Positions 16,501 through 25,649 of a DNA stretch of 33,690 bases are shown piece by piece. The stretch is from Candidatus Omnitrophota bacterium (GTDB lineage Bacteria > Omnitrophota > Gorgyraeia > Gygaellales > Profunditerraquicolaceae). Where the stretch lies: the NCBI GenBank assembly GCA_026416665.1, contig JAOAET010000005.1, forward strand, positions 1-33,690. Reading direction: 5' to 3'. The notes under the pieces were generated by a model, which saw nothing but the letters and a program-made list of their open reading frames with translations, made no database searches and was not told the DNA's origin. Position numbers and translations under genes: made by a program. How positions within the stretch are numbered: the first letter of the stretch is position 1; every line of letters starts with the position of its first letter.

Positions 16501-16518
16501 TGTTGATTATTGTCAACA
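16501..16518. promoter_or_regulatory. Dyad symmetric site, possible sigma-54 activator binding site
   Basis: TGTTGA-N6-TCAACA, a perfect 6-bp inverted repeat, about 130 bp upstream of the sigma-54-like -24 element. Upstream activating sequences for NtrC-type regulators typically lie at this distance and have dyad symmetry. Only one copy is seen. Confidence 0.4.
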
Positions 16519-16619
16519 GAAAAGAAATCGTTTTCAGAACAATTATTGTAACTTATTGATATTCAAAAACCTATAAACAAAACAGTTAAATAATCAATGA
16601 TATAAAAATTTCAACATTT

Positions 16620-17273
16620 TTAAGGAAGATATTGAGAAAGTAAGGGTTCAAGCAGGATACAGAAAGAAATTAGCTTCTCAAATGTCTGTTTTTCTGATAA
16701 AGATGCTTCTATAGGTATAACTAATCTGATTAAGGCACTGGAAACCTTCTTACCCAATAATCTACCGAAGCTTACTTTAATTTGCTGTCTTATATAACTG
16801 GGGGTATAAGCTGAACCTACTTTATACCAAAAAAGAACTACTTGTCTTGAACCTTCTTTTTCAAGAATCATTTTGGTTGCTTTAATATTTTTGGATACAG
16901 CAATCTCAGATTTCTGCACAACGACTGCTCCCTCTGACTGTAAACAAATTTCAGGTGGATGGCTGACCTTACGGTTATCTTGAGAATAAATGATGTAAAG
17001 ATTTATAATCTTACCTTGTGAATTTACGTAATCCCGCATAATTAGGTTACGAGTTTCCAGAAGTTCATACACCCTTTCCTTTAAAGGTAAATCTTTTCCT
17101 TGCCAATCTCCAATACTTAAAGGAAAATCTTTTAAATTTACATTGTCAACAGTAGTTGGAATAAAATAATACCAGCGGTATCCCACAATCCCAGCAAGTA
17201 ATAGCAGACAACAAACAATTATAAAATTTTTATTTAAATTTGAACGCATTATTTTTTTTGTTAATATTTTCAT
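16620..17273 (-). CDS. epsI: EpsI domain protein, exosortase-associated
   Basis: 217 residues with one N-terminal membrane segment (about 15-33) and an extracytoplasmic EpsI domain. It shows FPLSIGDWQGKDLPL, then LYIIYSQDNRKVSHPPEICLQSEG, the conserved HPPEICLQxxG signature, and VVLFWYKVG later. EpsI proteins accompany exosortases in exopolysaccharide-linked PEP-CTERM systems and are often fused to them; here it is a separate gene 61 bp after the exosortase. The biochemical role is unsettled, with participation in exosortase-dependent anchoring or glycan export assumed. It is the last gene of the long T2SS-exosortase run. Confidence 0.9.
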   Translation of the reverse strand: MKILTKKIMRSNLNKNFIIVCCLLLLAGIVGYRWYYFIPTTVDNVNLKDFPLSIGDWQGKDLPLKERVYELLETRNLIMRDYVNSQGKIINLYIIYSQDNRKVSHPPEICLQSEGAVVVQKSEIAVSKNIKATKMILEKEGSRQVVLFWYKVGSAYTPSYIRQQIKVSFGRLLGKKVSSALIRLVIPIEASLSEKQTFEKLISFCILLEPLLSQYLP

Positions 17274-17334
17274 TATATTCTTAAAAATTTTTCTTTATAG
17301 TTGTCTTTTATTGTAATAACTGTTTAAATTATTT

Positions 17335-18147
17335 TTATTCAAAAAGGTTTCGTAATAAATTTAAAGCTAAAAAAGCAAAAATAAAGACAACAATACCCAT
17401 AATGTCATGAAATCTTCCTGTAGCAAACCTTACTCCATATATCTCACTTACTGCTGTCAGTATAACAATTCTGAAAACATTAGCCAAAATAGAAATGGGT
17501 AGAGAAGAAATAAAAAGTAATATTTTCTTTCTATAAGAAAGTTTACTTAAATATGCCATCAACGCTCCCAAAGCTATTAGAGCAATTAAGGAACGAATCC
17601 CAGAACAAGGATCTTCAATAACTAAATAAGAATGCGCTGTTCGGATGATACTGCCTTCTCTTTGAGCTGGAATTCCTATAAATCTTACTACAGAAACAGC
17701 TAATTGTGCTGCTAAAATCTTAAGACGAAAACTGATATTGGCAATTGCTACCATCGGTAATGGAATCATAAAAGAAAGAAAAATTAATGGAAAAAGTATT
17801 TTCAATAAAAATTCTTTTCCTAAAAAAATTAGGATAAGACCTGCAAAAACCGCCAGTAAAGAAAATCCCGCAGAGAAATATACTTGCCAAAAAGCACTTA
17901 CTATAAAAATTATTATCCCAAGAATAAAAAAAATCCACCCTCTATCATCCGAGGTAAAAGTTACATTTTTTAATTCATCTCTGATGCGCCAAATTAAATA
18001 GGCGCTTATAAAAGGCACCAGAATTCCGTGGCTATAATAGGTGTCTTTAGCAGTCCAGCGTTCATACATCCAGATAAAAACTGGTAAGTAAACAATAAAA
18101 ATTATTACTTTCAGCAAGAAAAACCGAAGTAAGATTTCTTTTTTCAT
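17335..18147 (-). CDS. xrt: Exosortase (EpsH-type transpeptidase)
   Basis: 270 residues with about eight membrane segments. Catalytic residues are all present: Cys181 in EDPCSGIRSL, Arg226 in LANVFRI and His247 in GRFHDIMG. The YSHG motif near residue 38 is also typical. Exosortases cleave PEP-CTERM signals of exported proteins and are thought to transfer the product to a surface anchor, by analogy with sortase. Substrates are encoded in this window (two classical tails and the unusual sugar transferase). The ATG lies only 13 bp after the gspF stop, so exosortase is transcribed with the secretion machine, an informative linkage. Confidence 0.96.
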   Translation of the reverse strand: MKKEILLRFFLLKVIIFIVYLPVFIWMYERWTAKDTYYSHGILVPFISAYLIWRIRDELKNVTFTSDDRGWIFFILGIIIFIVSAFWQVYFSAGFSLLAVFAGLILIFLGKEFLLKILFPLIFLSFMIPLPMVAIANISFRLKILAAQLAVSVVRFIGIPAQREGSIIRTAHSYLVIEDPCSGIRSLIALIALGALMAYLSKLSYRKKILLFISSLPISILANVFRIVILTAVSEIYGVRFATGRFHDIMGIVVFIFAFLALNLLRNLFE

Positions 18148-18160
18148 AACGACGCTGACC

Positions 18161-19360
18161 TCATATATTAAAAATTTCTAGTTGAAAAATGGGAAGTAAT
18201 ATAGCAAAGACAATCAAAACCACAAAACTACCTATTAATAAGACCAATGTCGGCTCAAGCAACGAAACAAAGGAACGAACTAAACGGTTTGACTCGTTCT
18301 CAAAAGTTTTTGCCATACGAAAAAGCATATCAGTAAGAGTTCCCGATTCCTCCCCTACTAGCACCATTGTTGTAATAATCGGTGGGAAAATGCTCTCTTG
18401 TTGAAAACAACTACTTAGACTCATTCCCTTGCTAATGTATTCCGTAAAACGAGAAATTTTTTTTCGTATGGCTCTATTATTTATACTCAGTGTAACCACA
18501 GAAAGTGCATTAAGCATAGGTATACCACTTTCTAAAAGTATACCTAAGGCATAGGAAAATCTTGCTGAATCAAAAAGTACCAATAAGTCTTTTAATATAG
18601 GTATACGTAATAAAAATTCATCCAACCAAACACGCTTTTTTTCTGATTTAAAAATCTGACTAATCAAAATTATAGCGATCAAAAAAAATAACAAAATAAT
18701 CCACCAGAAATTTGTCAGAACCCTGCTTAAAAAAATAAGAATTTGGGTTGGTAAAGGCAAAAACTGGTTCATTTCAGTAAAAATGTTAAGTATTTTAGGG
18801 ACAAAGAATGTCATTAATATTACAATCATAAGAATTCCTATTACAATTAAAAAAGTAGGATAAACAAGCGCTGCCTTAACTTGTGCTTGGGTCTCAAGCT
18901 CCTTTTCTTTAAAATCTGCCAAGCGTTCTAAGGTTTTTTCCAATTGTCCACTGGTCTCGCCTATCCGCACCATACTAATGTAGAATGAAGAAAACAAATT
19001 AGGAAATACTGCCAATGCTTCTGAAAAAGTAGCGCCTTTCTCTATTTTTTGACTAATTTGTTCAACTAACTTTATCATTGCAGTTTTGTGTATTTGTCGC
19101 TTTACTGTTAAAAGTGCCTGTGATAAAGGCACTGCAGAATAAACAAGATTCGCCAACAGACGAGTAAACTGACTTATATCTTGCTGAGTAATCCATCCGG
19201 AACTATCTTTCTTCTGGCTGATGATTATTTCTTCAATAGTAATAGGATATAAACCGTCTTCACGTAACTTCCGAACAACTGCCTGTGGATTTTCTGCAAA
19301 GATTGTGCCTGTCTTTGTTTTATCAGGACCGATTTTCGCAACGTAGCTAAATTGTGGCAT
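18161..19360 (-). CDS. gspF: Type II secretion/type IV pilus inner-membrane platform protein GspF
   Basis: 399 residues with the typical two tandem GspF domains (for example FTRLLANLVYSAVPLSQALL and FSYALGILLESGIPMLNALS) and three long membrane segments (around 170, 215 and 375). The N-terminus (MPQFSYVAKIGPDKTKTGTI) is the usual soluble start for GspF/PilC. It couples the cytoplasmic ATPase to pseudopilin polymerisation. It is 12 bp after gspE and 13 bp before the exosortase. Confidence 0.95.
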   Translation of the reverse strand: MPQFSYVAKIGPDKTKTGTIFAENPQAVVRKLREDGLYPITIEEIIISQKKDSSGWITQQDISQFTRLLANLVYSAVPLSQALLTVKRQIHKTAMIKLVEQISQKIEKGATFSEALAVFPNLFSSFYISMVRIGETSGQLEKTLERLADFKEKELETQAQVKAALVYPTFLIVIGILMIVILMTFFVPKILNIFTEMNQFLPLPTQILIFLSRVLTNFWWIILLFFLIAIILISQIFKSEKKRVWLDEFLLRIPILKDLLVLFDSARFSYALGILLESGIPMLNALSVVTLSINNRAIRKKISRFTEYISKGMSLSSCFQQESIFPPIITTMVLVGEESGTLTDMLFRMAKTFENESNRLVRSFVSLLEPTLVLLIGSFVVLIVFAILLPIFQLEIFNI

Positions 19361-19372
19361 AGAGAATGTATT

Positions 19373-21043
19373 CTAAATTTGCTCTTGGGTTACCCGGATT
19401 ACTTCTTCAATGGTTGTAATCCCTGCCTTGACCTTTTGCCATCCTGCATCACGCAGAAGTTTCATGCCTTCACTGATTGCCTGCTGTCTGATTTGTTGCG
19501 AAGGAACTTTTTTAAGGATAAGTTCACGAATTGAATCTGATATACGCATCATTTCAAATATACCTGTTCTACCTTGGTAGCCAGTAAAGCGGCACGCATC
19601 ACATCCCTTACCGTGAAATAATGTTATTCCATTACTGTCTTTGTCAAACTGACGCAAAAGCTCGAGACTCGGCATATAAGATTCTCTACACACAGGACAG
19701 ATAATACGCACTAATCTCTGTGCAATAATCAATAAAAGAGATGAAGAAACTAAAAATGAATCAATCCCCATATCCAGCAACCGAGTAATTGCACCAGCAG
19801 CGTCATTGGTATGTAAGGTACTAAAAACCAAATGGCCAGTTAAAGATGTTCTTACTGCAAGCTCTGCTGTTTCTGTATCACGAATTTCTCCCACCATCAT
19901 TACATCAGGATCATGTCGCAACATTGAACGTAAGGCATTAGCAAAAGTAAAATCTATCTTAGGCTCAACTTGCATTTGAGTAACACCTTTTAATTGATAT
20001 TCTATGGGGTCTTCAATAGTAAGAATCTTTCTCTCTGAAGAGTTAATCTTGTTAAGACAAGCATAAAGAGTTGTTGTCTTTCCACTTCCAGTAGGACCTG
20101 TAACTAAAATAATGCCATATGGACGAGAAATTATTTCCTCTAAAGTCCTTTTCTCATCTGTAGTTAACCCCAATGATTCTAAACCAATAATAGGGTTTGA
20201 ACGGGGCAAAAGGCGAATACCGATACTTTCTCCAAAAGGTGTAGGCATTATAGAAACACGTAAATCATACATCTCTTGGCCCATTTTGATATCTACTCTT
20301 CCATCCTGAGGCCTACGCTTCTCGGCAATATCTAAATTAGCCATAACTTTTATCCGAGAAGAAATTGACGACTGAAAATCTTTAATATTAGCTGGACAAG
20401 GGACTTCATAGAGAACCCCATCAATACGATAACGCACTCTTAAACTATCTTCAAAAGGTTCAAAGTGAATATCAGTTGCCCTTTGTTTAATAGCATCGGA
20501 TAATACCTGATTAATAAACTTTATTACAGAAGGGTCTATGTGTTCTTCTCTTATATCTTGTTTTTTCTGTTGCTTAATAATTTCAAAACTGGCTGGCTCC
20601 TCCTGTGCCATTGCCTCAAGTGTATCTGCACCCAGACCATAGACACTTTTAATTGCCTCTAAAATATCCTTGTGTAAACTTAAAACTGGCTTAACTGAAC
20701 AATTGCACAGAAGCGCTATTTCATCAAGTACAGATATACAGAAAGGGTCATTTATAGCAAGATCTAATTGATTTTGCTTTATTCTAAGGGGCATTACCGA
20801 ATAATAAGTAACTATCTTTGCAGGAATATATTTTGTGATAGAAGTATCTATAGTCTCAATATTTATTCTCTCAAAAGGAATGTTTAAAAGTTCTGAAATA
20901 TTTTTTAGAAGTACCTCTTCAGAGATTCCTGATTTTATAGTAAGCAGACGCAATAAAGACTGACCGGACGTTTTTGTTTCAAGCAAACACTGTTTCCAAA
21001 CATCTTCTTGAATATCTAACTGTTTATATATGGGTATGGACAT
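19373..21043 (-). CDS. gspE: Type II secretion/type IV pilus assembly ATPase GspE
   Basis: 556 residues. The N-terminal T2SSE_N-like region spans about 25-150 (SGISEEVLLKNISELLNIPF; DLAINDP). The ATPase core has Walker A GPTGSGKT (316-323), Asp box IEDPIEY, Walker B MVGEIRDTETA and His box TGHLVFSTLHTNDA. The C-terminal zinc-binding pairs CPVC (449-452) and CDAC (481-484) are intact. It powers pseudopilus assembly from the cytoplasm. The gene follows the PDZ-containing gspC by 8 bp. Whether the system secretes proteins or makes a pilus cannot be settled from this ATPase alone. Confidence 0.96.
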   Translation of the reverse strand: MSIPIYKQLDIQEDVWKQCLLETKTSGQSLLRLLTIKSGISEEVLLKNISELLNIPFERINIETIDTSITKYIPAKIVTYYSVMPLRIKQNQLDLAINDPFCISVLDEIALLCNCSVKPVLSLHKDILEAIKSVYGLGADTLEAMAQEEPASFEIIKQQKKQDIREEHIDPSVIKFINQVLSDAIKQRATDIHFEPFEDSLRVRYRIDGVLYEVPCPANIKDFQSSISSRIKVMANLDIAEKRRPQDGRVDIKMGQEMYDLRVSIMPTPFGESIGIRLLPRSNPIIGLESLGLTTDEKRTLEEIISRPYGIILVTGPTGSGKTTTLYACLNKINSSERKILTIEDPIEYQLKGVTQMQVEPKIDFTFANALRSMLRHDPDVMMVGEIRDTETAELAVRTSLTGHLVFSTLHTNDAAGAITRLLDMGIDSFLVSSSLLLIIAQRLVRIICPVCRESYMPSLELLRQFDKDSNGITLFHGKGCDACRFTGYQGRTGIFEMMRISDSIRELILKKVPSQQIRQQAISEGMKLLRDAGWQKVKAGITTIEEVIRVTQEQI

Positions 21044-21051
21044 TTCTTTTT

Positions 21052-21828
21052 CTAGTTACGGATTTCGTAACGTAAGGTAATTGGATCATTACCGCGGACT
21101 AAAACAATTTCTATTTGTGACTGAGATGGAAGACGATTAAAGATGTTTAATGCCTCTTGAATGCTGGTTAAAGGTTGACCTTGGACCGAATAAATGATAT
21201 CTCCGTTCTGAATACCTACCTGTTCAATAATACTTCCTGCGGGGACATTTTCTAAAAGGAAACCGCGCAGTTTCGAAGACCCCTGCTCTGCTACAGGTAA
21301 CACCTTTAGTTTGGAAAGAAGCTCTTTTTCACGCACTAATTGTGCTATCATTTCGTATTTATTTATGATAAACAGGTCTGCTCCCTTCTGCTGGTATACC
21401 TTGGGAGTTGAATCTGCTAGCTGCCGTGCCGAAGATAAATAGAATTCTTTCTGATGGCCTTGCTTTTCGAGAACAATCTTTCCTTTAGAAATATTAATGA
21501 TTAAAGCACCGTCGATTGTATCACCAAGCCGGTAGAGACAACTTTTTCCTGTGGATGGTTCAAAAATAAAAGCAACAGAAAAGTTACCCAAGATGGTGCC
21601 CAAAAGCTCAATCTCGGGAAAGACAACTGATTTCTGGTTTACTTGCTGCCTGGTTAAATTAAGGCTTTGTATTGCGTTTATTTCTGACAGCTGTATTTTT
21701 TTAGAGTCTAATTCTTCCTTGTCAGGAGAATTTATAAGTAAAAAAAGCTGTCCAACAAGCACAATAAACAAAAAAACTGCTAATGCCAATGTAAGATATA
21801 AAGAAAAATTATTCTGCTGAATTTTCAT
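21052..21828 (-). CDS. gspC: GspC-like protein with HR and PDZ domains
   Basis: 258 residues: one membrane helix (about 10-32), a periplasmic homology region (LLGTILGNFSVAFIFEPSTGKSCLYRLGDTIDG...KIVLEKQGHQKEFYL), and a C-terminal PDZ domain (LRGFLLENVPAGSIIEQVGIQNGDIIYSVQGQPL). GspC links the inner-membrane platform to the secretin and helps choose substrates; the PDZ domain is typical of T2SS and absent from pilus PilP. It lies 2 bp after gspD. Two further GspC-like proteins are encoded nearby, which is unusual. Confidence 0.9.
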   Translation of the reverse strand: MKIQQNNFSLYLTLALAVFLFIVLVGQLFLLINSPDKEELDSKKIQLSEINAIQSLNLTRQQVNQKSVVFPEIELLGTILGNFSVAFIFEPSTGKSCLYRLGDTIDGALIINISKGKIVLEKQGHQKEFYLSSARQLADSTPKVYQQKGADLFIINKYEMIAQLVREKELLSKLKVLPVAEQGSSKLRGFLLENVPAGSIIEQVGIQNGDIIYSVQGQPLTSIQEALNIFNRLPSQSQIEIVLVRGNDPITLRYEIRN

Positions 21829-21830
21829 TT

Positions 21831-23318
21831 TTAACGTAGGGGTTTTCTTAACTTCTCATCTACCTGCTTTAATAAATCTTGCTCCTTTTGCATTAAGTTG
21901 ACATCAACTGACTCTCCTATACGCCCAGGACTTACAATTCGCGGCGTAATAAAAATTACTATTTCTTTCTTTACTGTCTTTGTATATTTGTTACGAAAAA
22001 GATATTTAAGGATTGGTATATCCCCAAGTATTGGAATTTTAGCAACTACTTCCTGCTTTTCGTCTTTAATTAACCCACCCATCACCAAGGTATTACCATC
22101 TTTAATAGTCATCACTGCGTTCGCCTCAGTTGTGTCTATTGCCAAAGTATCCGTAGCAGCAGTACCCGTCCGCGGAGAACTAACTTCTGGACGAATATTT
22201 AAAGTGACAAAACCATCTTGTGAAATCTTAGGTGTTACCGTAAGTTTAATACCCACCTCTATGAATTTTACTTCTTTACCAGTAATACGCCCTTCTGAGT
22301 CATAGTGAAATACCTCGTATGGCTCACTTGAACCGATGAGAATCTTTGCTTCGGTGTTATCGAGCGTAACAATACGGGGACTAGAGATAAGATTGGTGTC
22401 AGTTGTTGCCTCTAAAGCCTCGATGGCAGCAGTATATTCATCTTGGGTTAATACACCTATCCGAAATGCCTCAAAGGCAGTAACTCCACTAGGTAGTGGT
22501 AAATTAGTTACTCCTAGTGAAAGGGAGTGCTTTTTGGTATCCTGATACTTCCAATCAACCCCAATAAGACGAGCCTTCTCTAAAGTTATCTGAAGAATCT
22601 TTGCCTCAATGAGAACCTGTGGGATTTGCCTGTCCCAGTTTTCAATTATTGCTTCTATTTTATCTAATAAAAGAGGTGAGGCTGAAACAATTAAGCTATT
22701 GGTGCGTTCATCTATTAAAAATTCGCCTTCATTAGCAGGAATTATCGACTGCAGGCTCTTTTGAAGTTCTAAAGGTTTGGCGTAGTTTAAACGGAAAACT
22801 CGGGTTTCAAGACGTTTATCCATCTCCTTAATTGCGTCTTCAATAGCACGTAGACCTTCTTCTGTGTCAGTTACTACAACAGTATTTGTCTTTGGTTCAA
22901 CCTCAAGCCTTCCTCTTCCTGTTTTTAGTGAAAGAAGTGTCTGTTTTATATCGGTTGCCTTAACATACTTTAGCCGATAAACCCGAGTAAAAAGCTGAGC
23001 AAATTGTTCTTTTTGATTTAACTCAGGTAAGGTATAAACTTGAATAATATTTCCTTCTTTTATATAACCACAGTTATTTACTTTCAATATTGCATCTAAG
23101 GCACGTTCTACAGGTATGTTTTGTAAGTTTATGGTAACTAACCCCTTTACATTCTTTGAAGTGATGATGTTAAGCCCTGACTGGTCAGCAATCATCCGAA
23201 TAACATCAGTAATTTCCATATCTTTAACGTCTAAAGTGATTGTGGTTTCAGAAGCAAGAGAGAAATTTACTGCGTAAAGACATAAACAAATTATTGAAAA
23301 AAACTTTATCTTTGTCAT
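21831..23318 (-). CDS. gspD: Secretin GspD/PilQ family
   Basis: 495 residues, shorter than classical GspD (about 650). Signal peptide; N0/STN-type domain (ITLDVKDMEITDVIRMIADQSGLNIIT); an N1-type domain and one further domain of the ring; then the secretin core with EVGIKLTVTPKI, the conserved TLVMGGLIKDE and C-terminal VIFITPRIV. It forms the outer-membrane channel. The start overlaps the upstream HR-only gspC stop by 4 bases. The compact N-region with fewer repeats is closer to short secretins of pilus/T2SS hybrids. Confidence 0.94.
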   Translation of the reverse strand: MTKIKFFSIICLCLYAVNFSLASETTITLDVKDMEITDVIRMIADQSGLNIITSKNVKGLVTINLQNIPVERALDAILKVNNCGYIKEGNIIQVYTLPELNQKEQFAQLFTRVYRLKYVKATDIKQTLLSLKTGRGRLEVEPKTNTVVVTDTEEGLRAIEDAIKEMDKRLETRVFRLNYAKPLELQKSLQSIIPANEGEFLIDERTNSLIVSASPLLLDKIEAIIENWDRQIPQVLIEAKILQITLEKARLIGVDWKYQDTKKHSLSLGVTNLPLPSGVTAFEAFRIGVLTQDEYTAAIEALEATTDTNLISSPRIVTLDNTEAKILIGSSEPYEVFHYDSEGRITGKEVKFIEVGIKLTVTPKISQDGFVTLNIRPEVSSPRTGTAATDTLAIDTTEANAVMTIKDGNTLVMGGLIKDEKQEVVAKIPILGDIPILKYLFRNKYTKTVKKEIVIFITPRIVSPGRIGESVDVNLMQKEQDLLKQVDEKLRKPLR

Positions 23319-23773
23319 CGATTTATCTCCAATGTGTTGTTTGCTGATTCTAAAATAACCTTATCTTTAGTTATCTCTTTGACGCGGAACTCACCAATCA
23401 TATCCCCAACCGCACAATAATAACTTTTATTATTGGTTATATCTTTTAAAACAGCAATATCTTTTGCTCCAACAGATACACCTGCTAATACAAAAGTTTG
23501 GGTAGGCTTACGTTTATTAGTTGTAGTTTGTCCAAACAATTGCTTTTTCTGAAATACCTCTTCTTGAAATATAGGAAGTTGTTTAGGGACAACTAAACTT
23601 TCAGATAACTCTGGTGGTTTAATAAACGAACTACTTACGTTTATTTTCGCAGGTGTATATGTACCAAAAATAACAAAAAGCAGTTTCACTAACAAAAAAA
23701 TGGCACAAACTAACAATAGGAAATTAACTGTAGGCAAAATATCGTAAAAAAAATCTGGTGCTGTTTTTTTCAT
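23315..23773 (-). CDS. HR-domain-only GspC-like inner-membrane protein
   Basis: 152 residues with one membrane helix (about 14-36), a Pro-rich linker and a C-terminal homology region (FVLAGVSVGAKDIAVLKDITNNKSYYCAVGDMIGEFRVKEITKDKVILE). This is the region by which GspC touches the secretin N0 domain, and also resembles PilP. There is no PDZ domain. It overlaps its neighbours on both sides by 4 bases, in the position pilP occupies in pilMNOPQ operons, directly before the secretin. A PilP-like role is the most economical reading. Confidence 0.8.
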   Translation of the reverse strand: MKKTAPDFFYDILPTVNFLLLVCAIFLLVKLLFVIFGTYTPAKINVSSSFIKPPELSESLVVPKQLPIFQEEVFQKKQLFGQTTTNKRKPTQTFVLAGVSVGAKDIAVLKDITNNKSYYCAVGDMIGEFRVKEITKDKVILESANNTLEINR

Positions 23774-24291
23774 AACTTAAATAGAACTGCATTCAGAAAA
23801 ATATTTGTTTTTGGCCATTCTTCTTTTGAAACCACATTAATTTGCATTCGTTCTATTCTTACACAACGCAGTTTTTCTATTACTTGCCTTAAAAACTTAA
23901 CAACCACTGCTATGTCATCCTGTATTTCGATTCTTATAGTCACTGTGCGATAATCAACAAATTCTTTACTGGAAAGAGGTTTGATACTAACAATATTGAC
24001 GTTAAAACCACGGGCTACAGCCTCAACTTCCTGCAATAAATGGTCTGAATCCTTTAATAACTTATATTCTTGAAAAATATTCCCGTATTTTTTCTCAAGA
24101 AATTGTCGCTGTCGTAAAACTACTCGTAGCCTTTGTAATTTCTCTTCGGCTACAACAATCTGCTGTCTTAAACGTTCTCTAATCTGAATTGCTTTCTGGG
24201 AAGAAAAATATATTAGGACTACTAACAGTATTATAAGCCAGATAAACAATAAAATCAATTCACGCCTTTTTAAAGTAAATAATTTCTTCAT
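23770..24291 (-). CDS. GspM/PilO-like inner-membrane assembly protein
   Basis: The track starts at 24372, but the natural start is the ATG at 24291 (MKKLFTLKRREL), one base after the stop of the preceding gene; the longer N-terminus would lie inside that gene and has no membrane-protein character. 173 residues: one membrane helix (about 12-32), a coiled coil (REEKLQ-type heptads about 35-75), then a ferredoxin-like domain (FNVNIVSIKPLSSKEF; VTIRIEIQDDIAVVVKFLRQV). This is the PilO/GspM layout. It pairs with the PilN part of the upstream protein. Confidence 0.8.
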   Translation of the reverse strand: MKKLFTLKRRELILLFIWLIILLVVLIYFSSQKAIQIRERLRQQIVVAEEKLQRLRVVLRQRQFLEKKYGNIFQEYKLLKDSDHLLQEVEAVARGFNVNIVSIKPLSSKEFVDYRTVTIRIEIQDDIAVVVKFLRQVIEKLRCVRIERMQINVVSKEEWPKTNIFLNAVLFKL

Positions 24292-24292
24292 G

Positions 24293-25609
24293 TTAGAAAC
24301 TAGCCCGTATTTCAAAATCCACAACCTCTGCGGTAGGAGTTTTTCGGATATTAGCATACATAAGTGAAGCATCTTTTAAAAAAATCAAACTCTTAAGGCT
24401 ATTAGTAAATCTATGAACTGTCTCGGAATCATTGGCCTGACCAATTAATATCAAAGAACCACCAGAATACCCTGCCGATATATCTAAGGAGGTCAAAACT
24501 ATTCCTGAGGGTGCCTTATTAAATACTTCACTTAAAAGTCCTAGACTAAAACGTCCGTGGTTCATTGCCTCTTCCAGTAAAGAAACACGTAGCATCTTTT
24601 TTTGTAAAACCATTACTGGTTGCTCAATATTTTCTATCTCTTTTTTTAAACTCTCTAAATATTGATTTTGAACTTTTATCTTAAACAAAAAAATATCTGC
24701 CAATAAAGTTATATTTAAAAAAACAAGAATACCGAAATATACCAAGTGCCTACGACGCTGAATAAGAAGTTTATGAACCTTTTGCTCCTTGGGAAGAAGA
24801 TTTACCCTTTGAGTAAAATAACTAGAAGTAAAACCTTTTTTAAGCTCAATATCTAAGTCAGTCTCTACTGATACTGAGAACAAATGTTTTATTTTTTCTA
24901 TAATCTCATTATACTTGTCTAAAAAGCCACATAGAAAAACTCGTTTTAAGACTCTTCCATATGCCGTCAATGAAAAAATACTTTGTTTTATATCGGACAA
25001 TAACTGTTTGTTATCGCCATTATAACTTATCGCTCGACTAAAAACCATTTTTTTTCCTTCAAGCACTATTAACTCCACAAAATCTTTTTCAAAATAAATA
25101 TACAGATAAGCACCATCTTCAGATATTTTCTTAACCACCTGCTGGTAAAGTGAAACTGTTGTTATAGTAACTTCATCAACTAAAAGACCACAGTGTTTTA
25201 AGAAGTTAAGTTGGGTAATCAGCATCTGTCGCGGTAATACAAATAAAGCCAACTCAGAATAACCATCGGAATTTTTCTCCATTACAATATAGTCGTAGAC
25301 TAAATCTTCTTGCCTGATAGGTATTTGGCTTGAAACCTCATATCCTACCATCTGGCTAATTTCTACATCATTAGTAGAAGGAAGACGTAAAAAACGGACA
25401 ATTGCATGACTCCTTGGAAGAATTAAAATTAGATATTCAGGAACAATCTTCTTTTCTTTAACAAATGCCCTTAAAAGACTAATCAACTGTTCTTTTTTAC
25501 GGTTATCCTGAAAAAACTCTTTAATTTGGCGGGGTTCAAGATTTTCTTGAGCTTCAAAAAAATGAATATAGTGATCCGTCAGAAGAATTAGACTTTTTTT
25601 ACCTGCCAT
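24293..25609 (-). CDS. PilM-PilN (GspL-like) fusion protein
   Basis: 438 residues joining two functions. Residues about 1-265 are an actin-like PilM/GspL cytoplasmic domain (YLILILPRSHAIVRFLRLP; PIRQEDLVYDYIVME; YLYIYFEKDFVELIVLEGKKMVFSRAI). One membrane helix follows (about 292-312), then a PilN-like coiled coil and ferredoxin-like domain (VFNKAPSGIVLTSLDISAGYSGGSLILIGQA). GspL of T2SS has the same composite build, so a GspL call is equally fair. It recruits the ATPase and, with GspM/PilO, forms the inner-membrane assembly. It follows gspG by 40 bp. Confidence 0.88.
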   Translation of the reverse strand: MAGKKSLILLTDHYIHFFEAQENLEPRQIKEFFQDNRKKEQLISLLRAFVKEKKIVPEYLILILPRSHAIVRFLRLPSTNDVEISQMVGYEVSSQIPIRQEDLVYDYIVMEKNSDGYSELALFVLPRQMLITQLNFLKHCGLLVDEVTITTVSLYQQVVKKISEDGAYLYIYFEKDFVELIVLEGKKMVFSRAISYNGDNKQLLSDIKQSIFSLTAYGRVLKRVFLCGFLDKYNEIIEKIKHLFSVSVETDLDIELKKGFTSSYFTQRVNLLPKEQKVHKLLIQRRRHLVYFGILVFLNITLLADIFLFKIKVQNQYLESLKKEIENIEQPVMVLQKKMLRVSLLEEAMNHGRFSLGLLSEVFNKAPSGIVLTSLDISAGYSGGSLILIGQANDSETVHRFTNSLKSLIFLKDASLMYANIRKTPTAEVVDFEIRASF

Positions 25610-25649
25610 ATAAATATGAAGATATCTTTAGGCCAAAAGATACTGCAAG

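Larger units (their letters stand above)
16163..16619. other. Long regulatory intergenic region ahead of the sugar transferase operon
   Basis: 457 bp of very AT-rich DNA with no plausible ORF. It contains the sigma-54-like promoter (16353-16370) and an upstream dyad (16501-16518), with a leader of about 180 bases before the ATG at 16162. The length suits activator sites and DNA looping. I saw no obvious terminator for the epsI end. Confidence 0.55.

Noticed and set aside
21551-22545. Plus-strand ORFs opposite gspC and gspD (up to 135 aa)
   Set aside because: Antisense to well-recognised genes with intact domains; no recognisable protein features.
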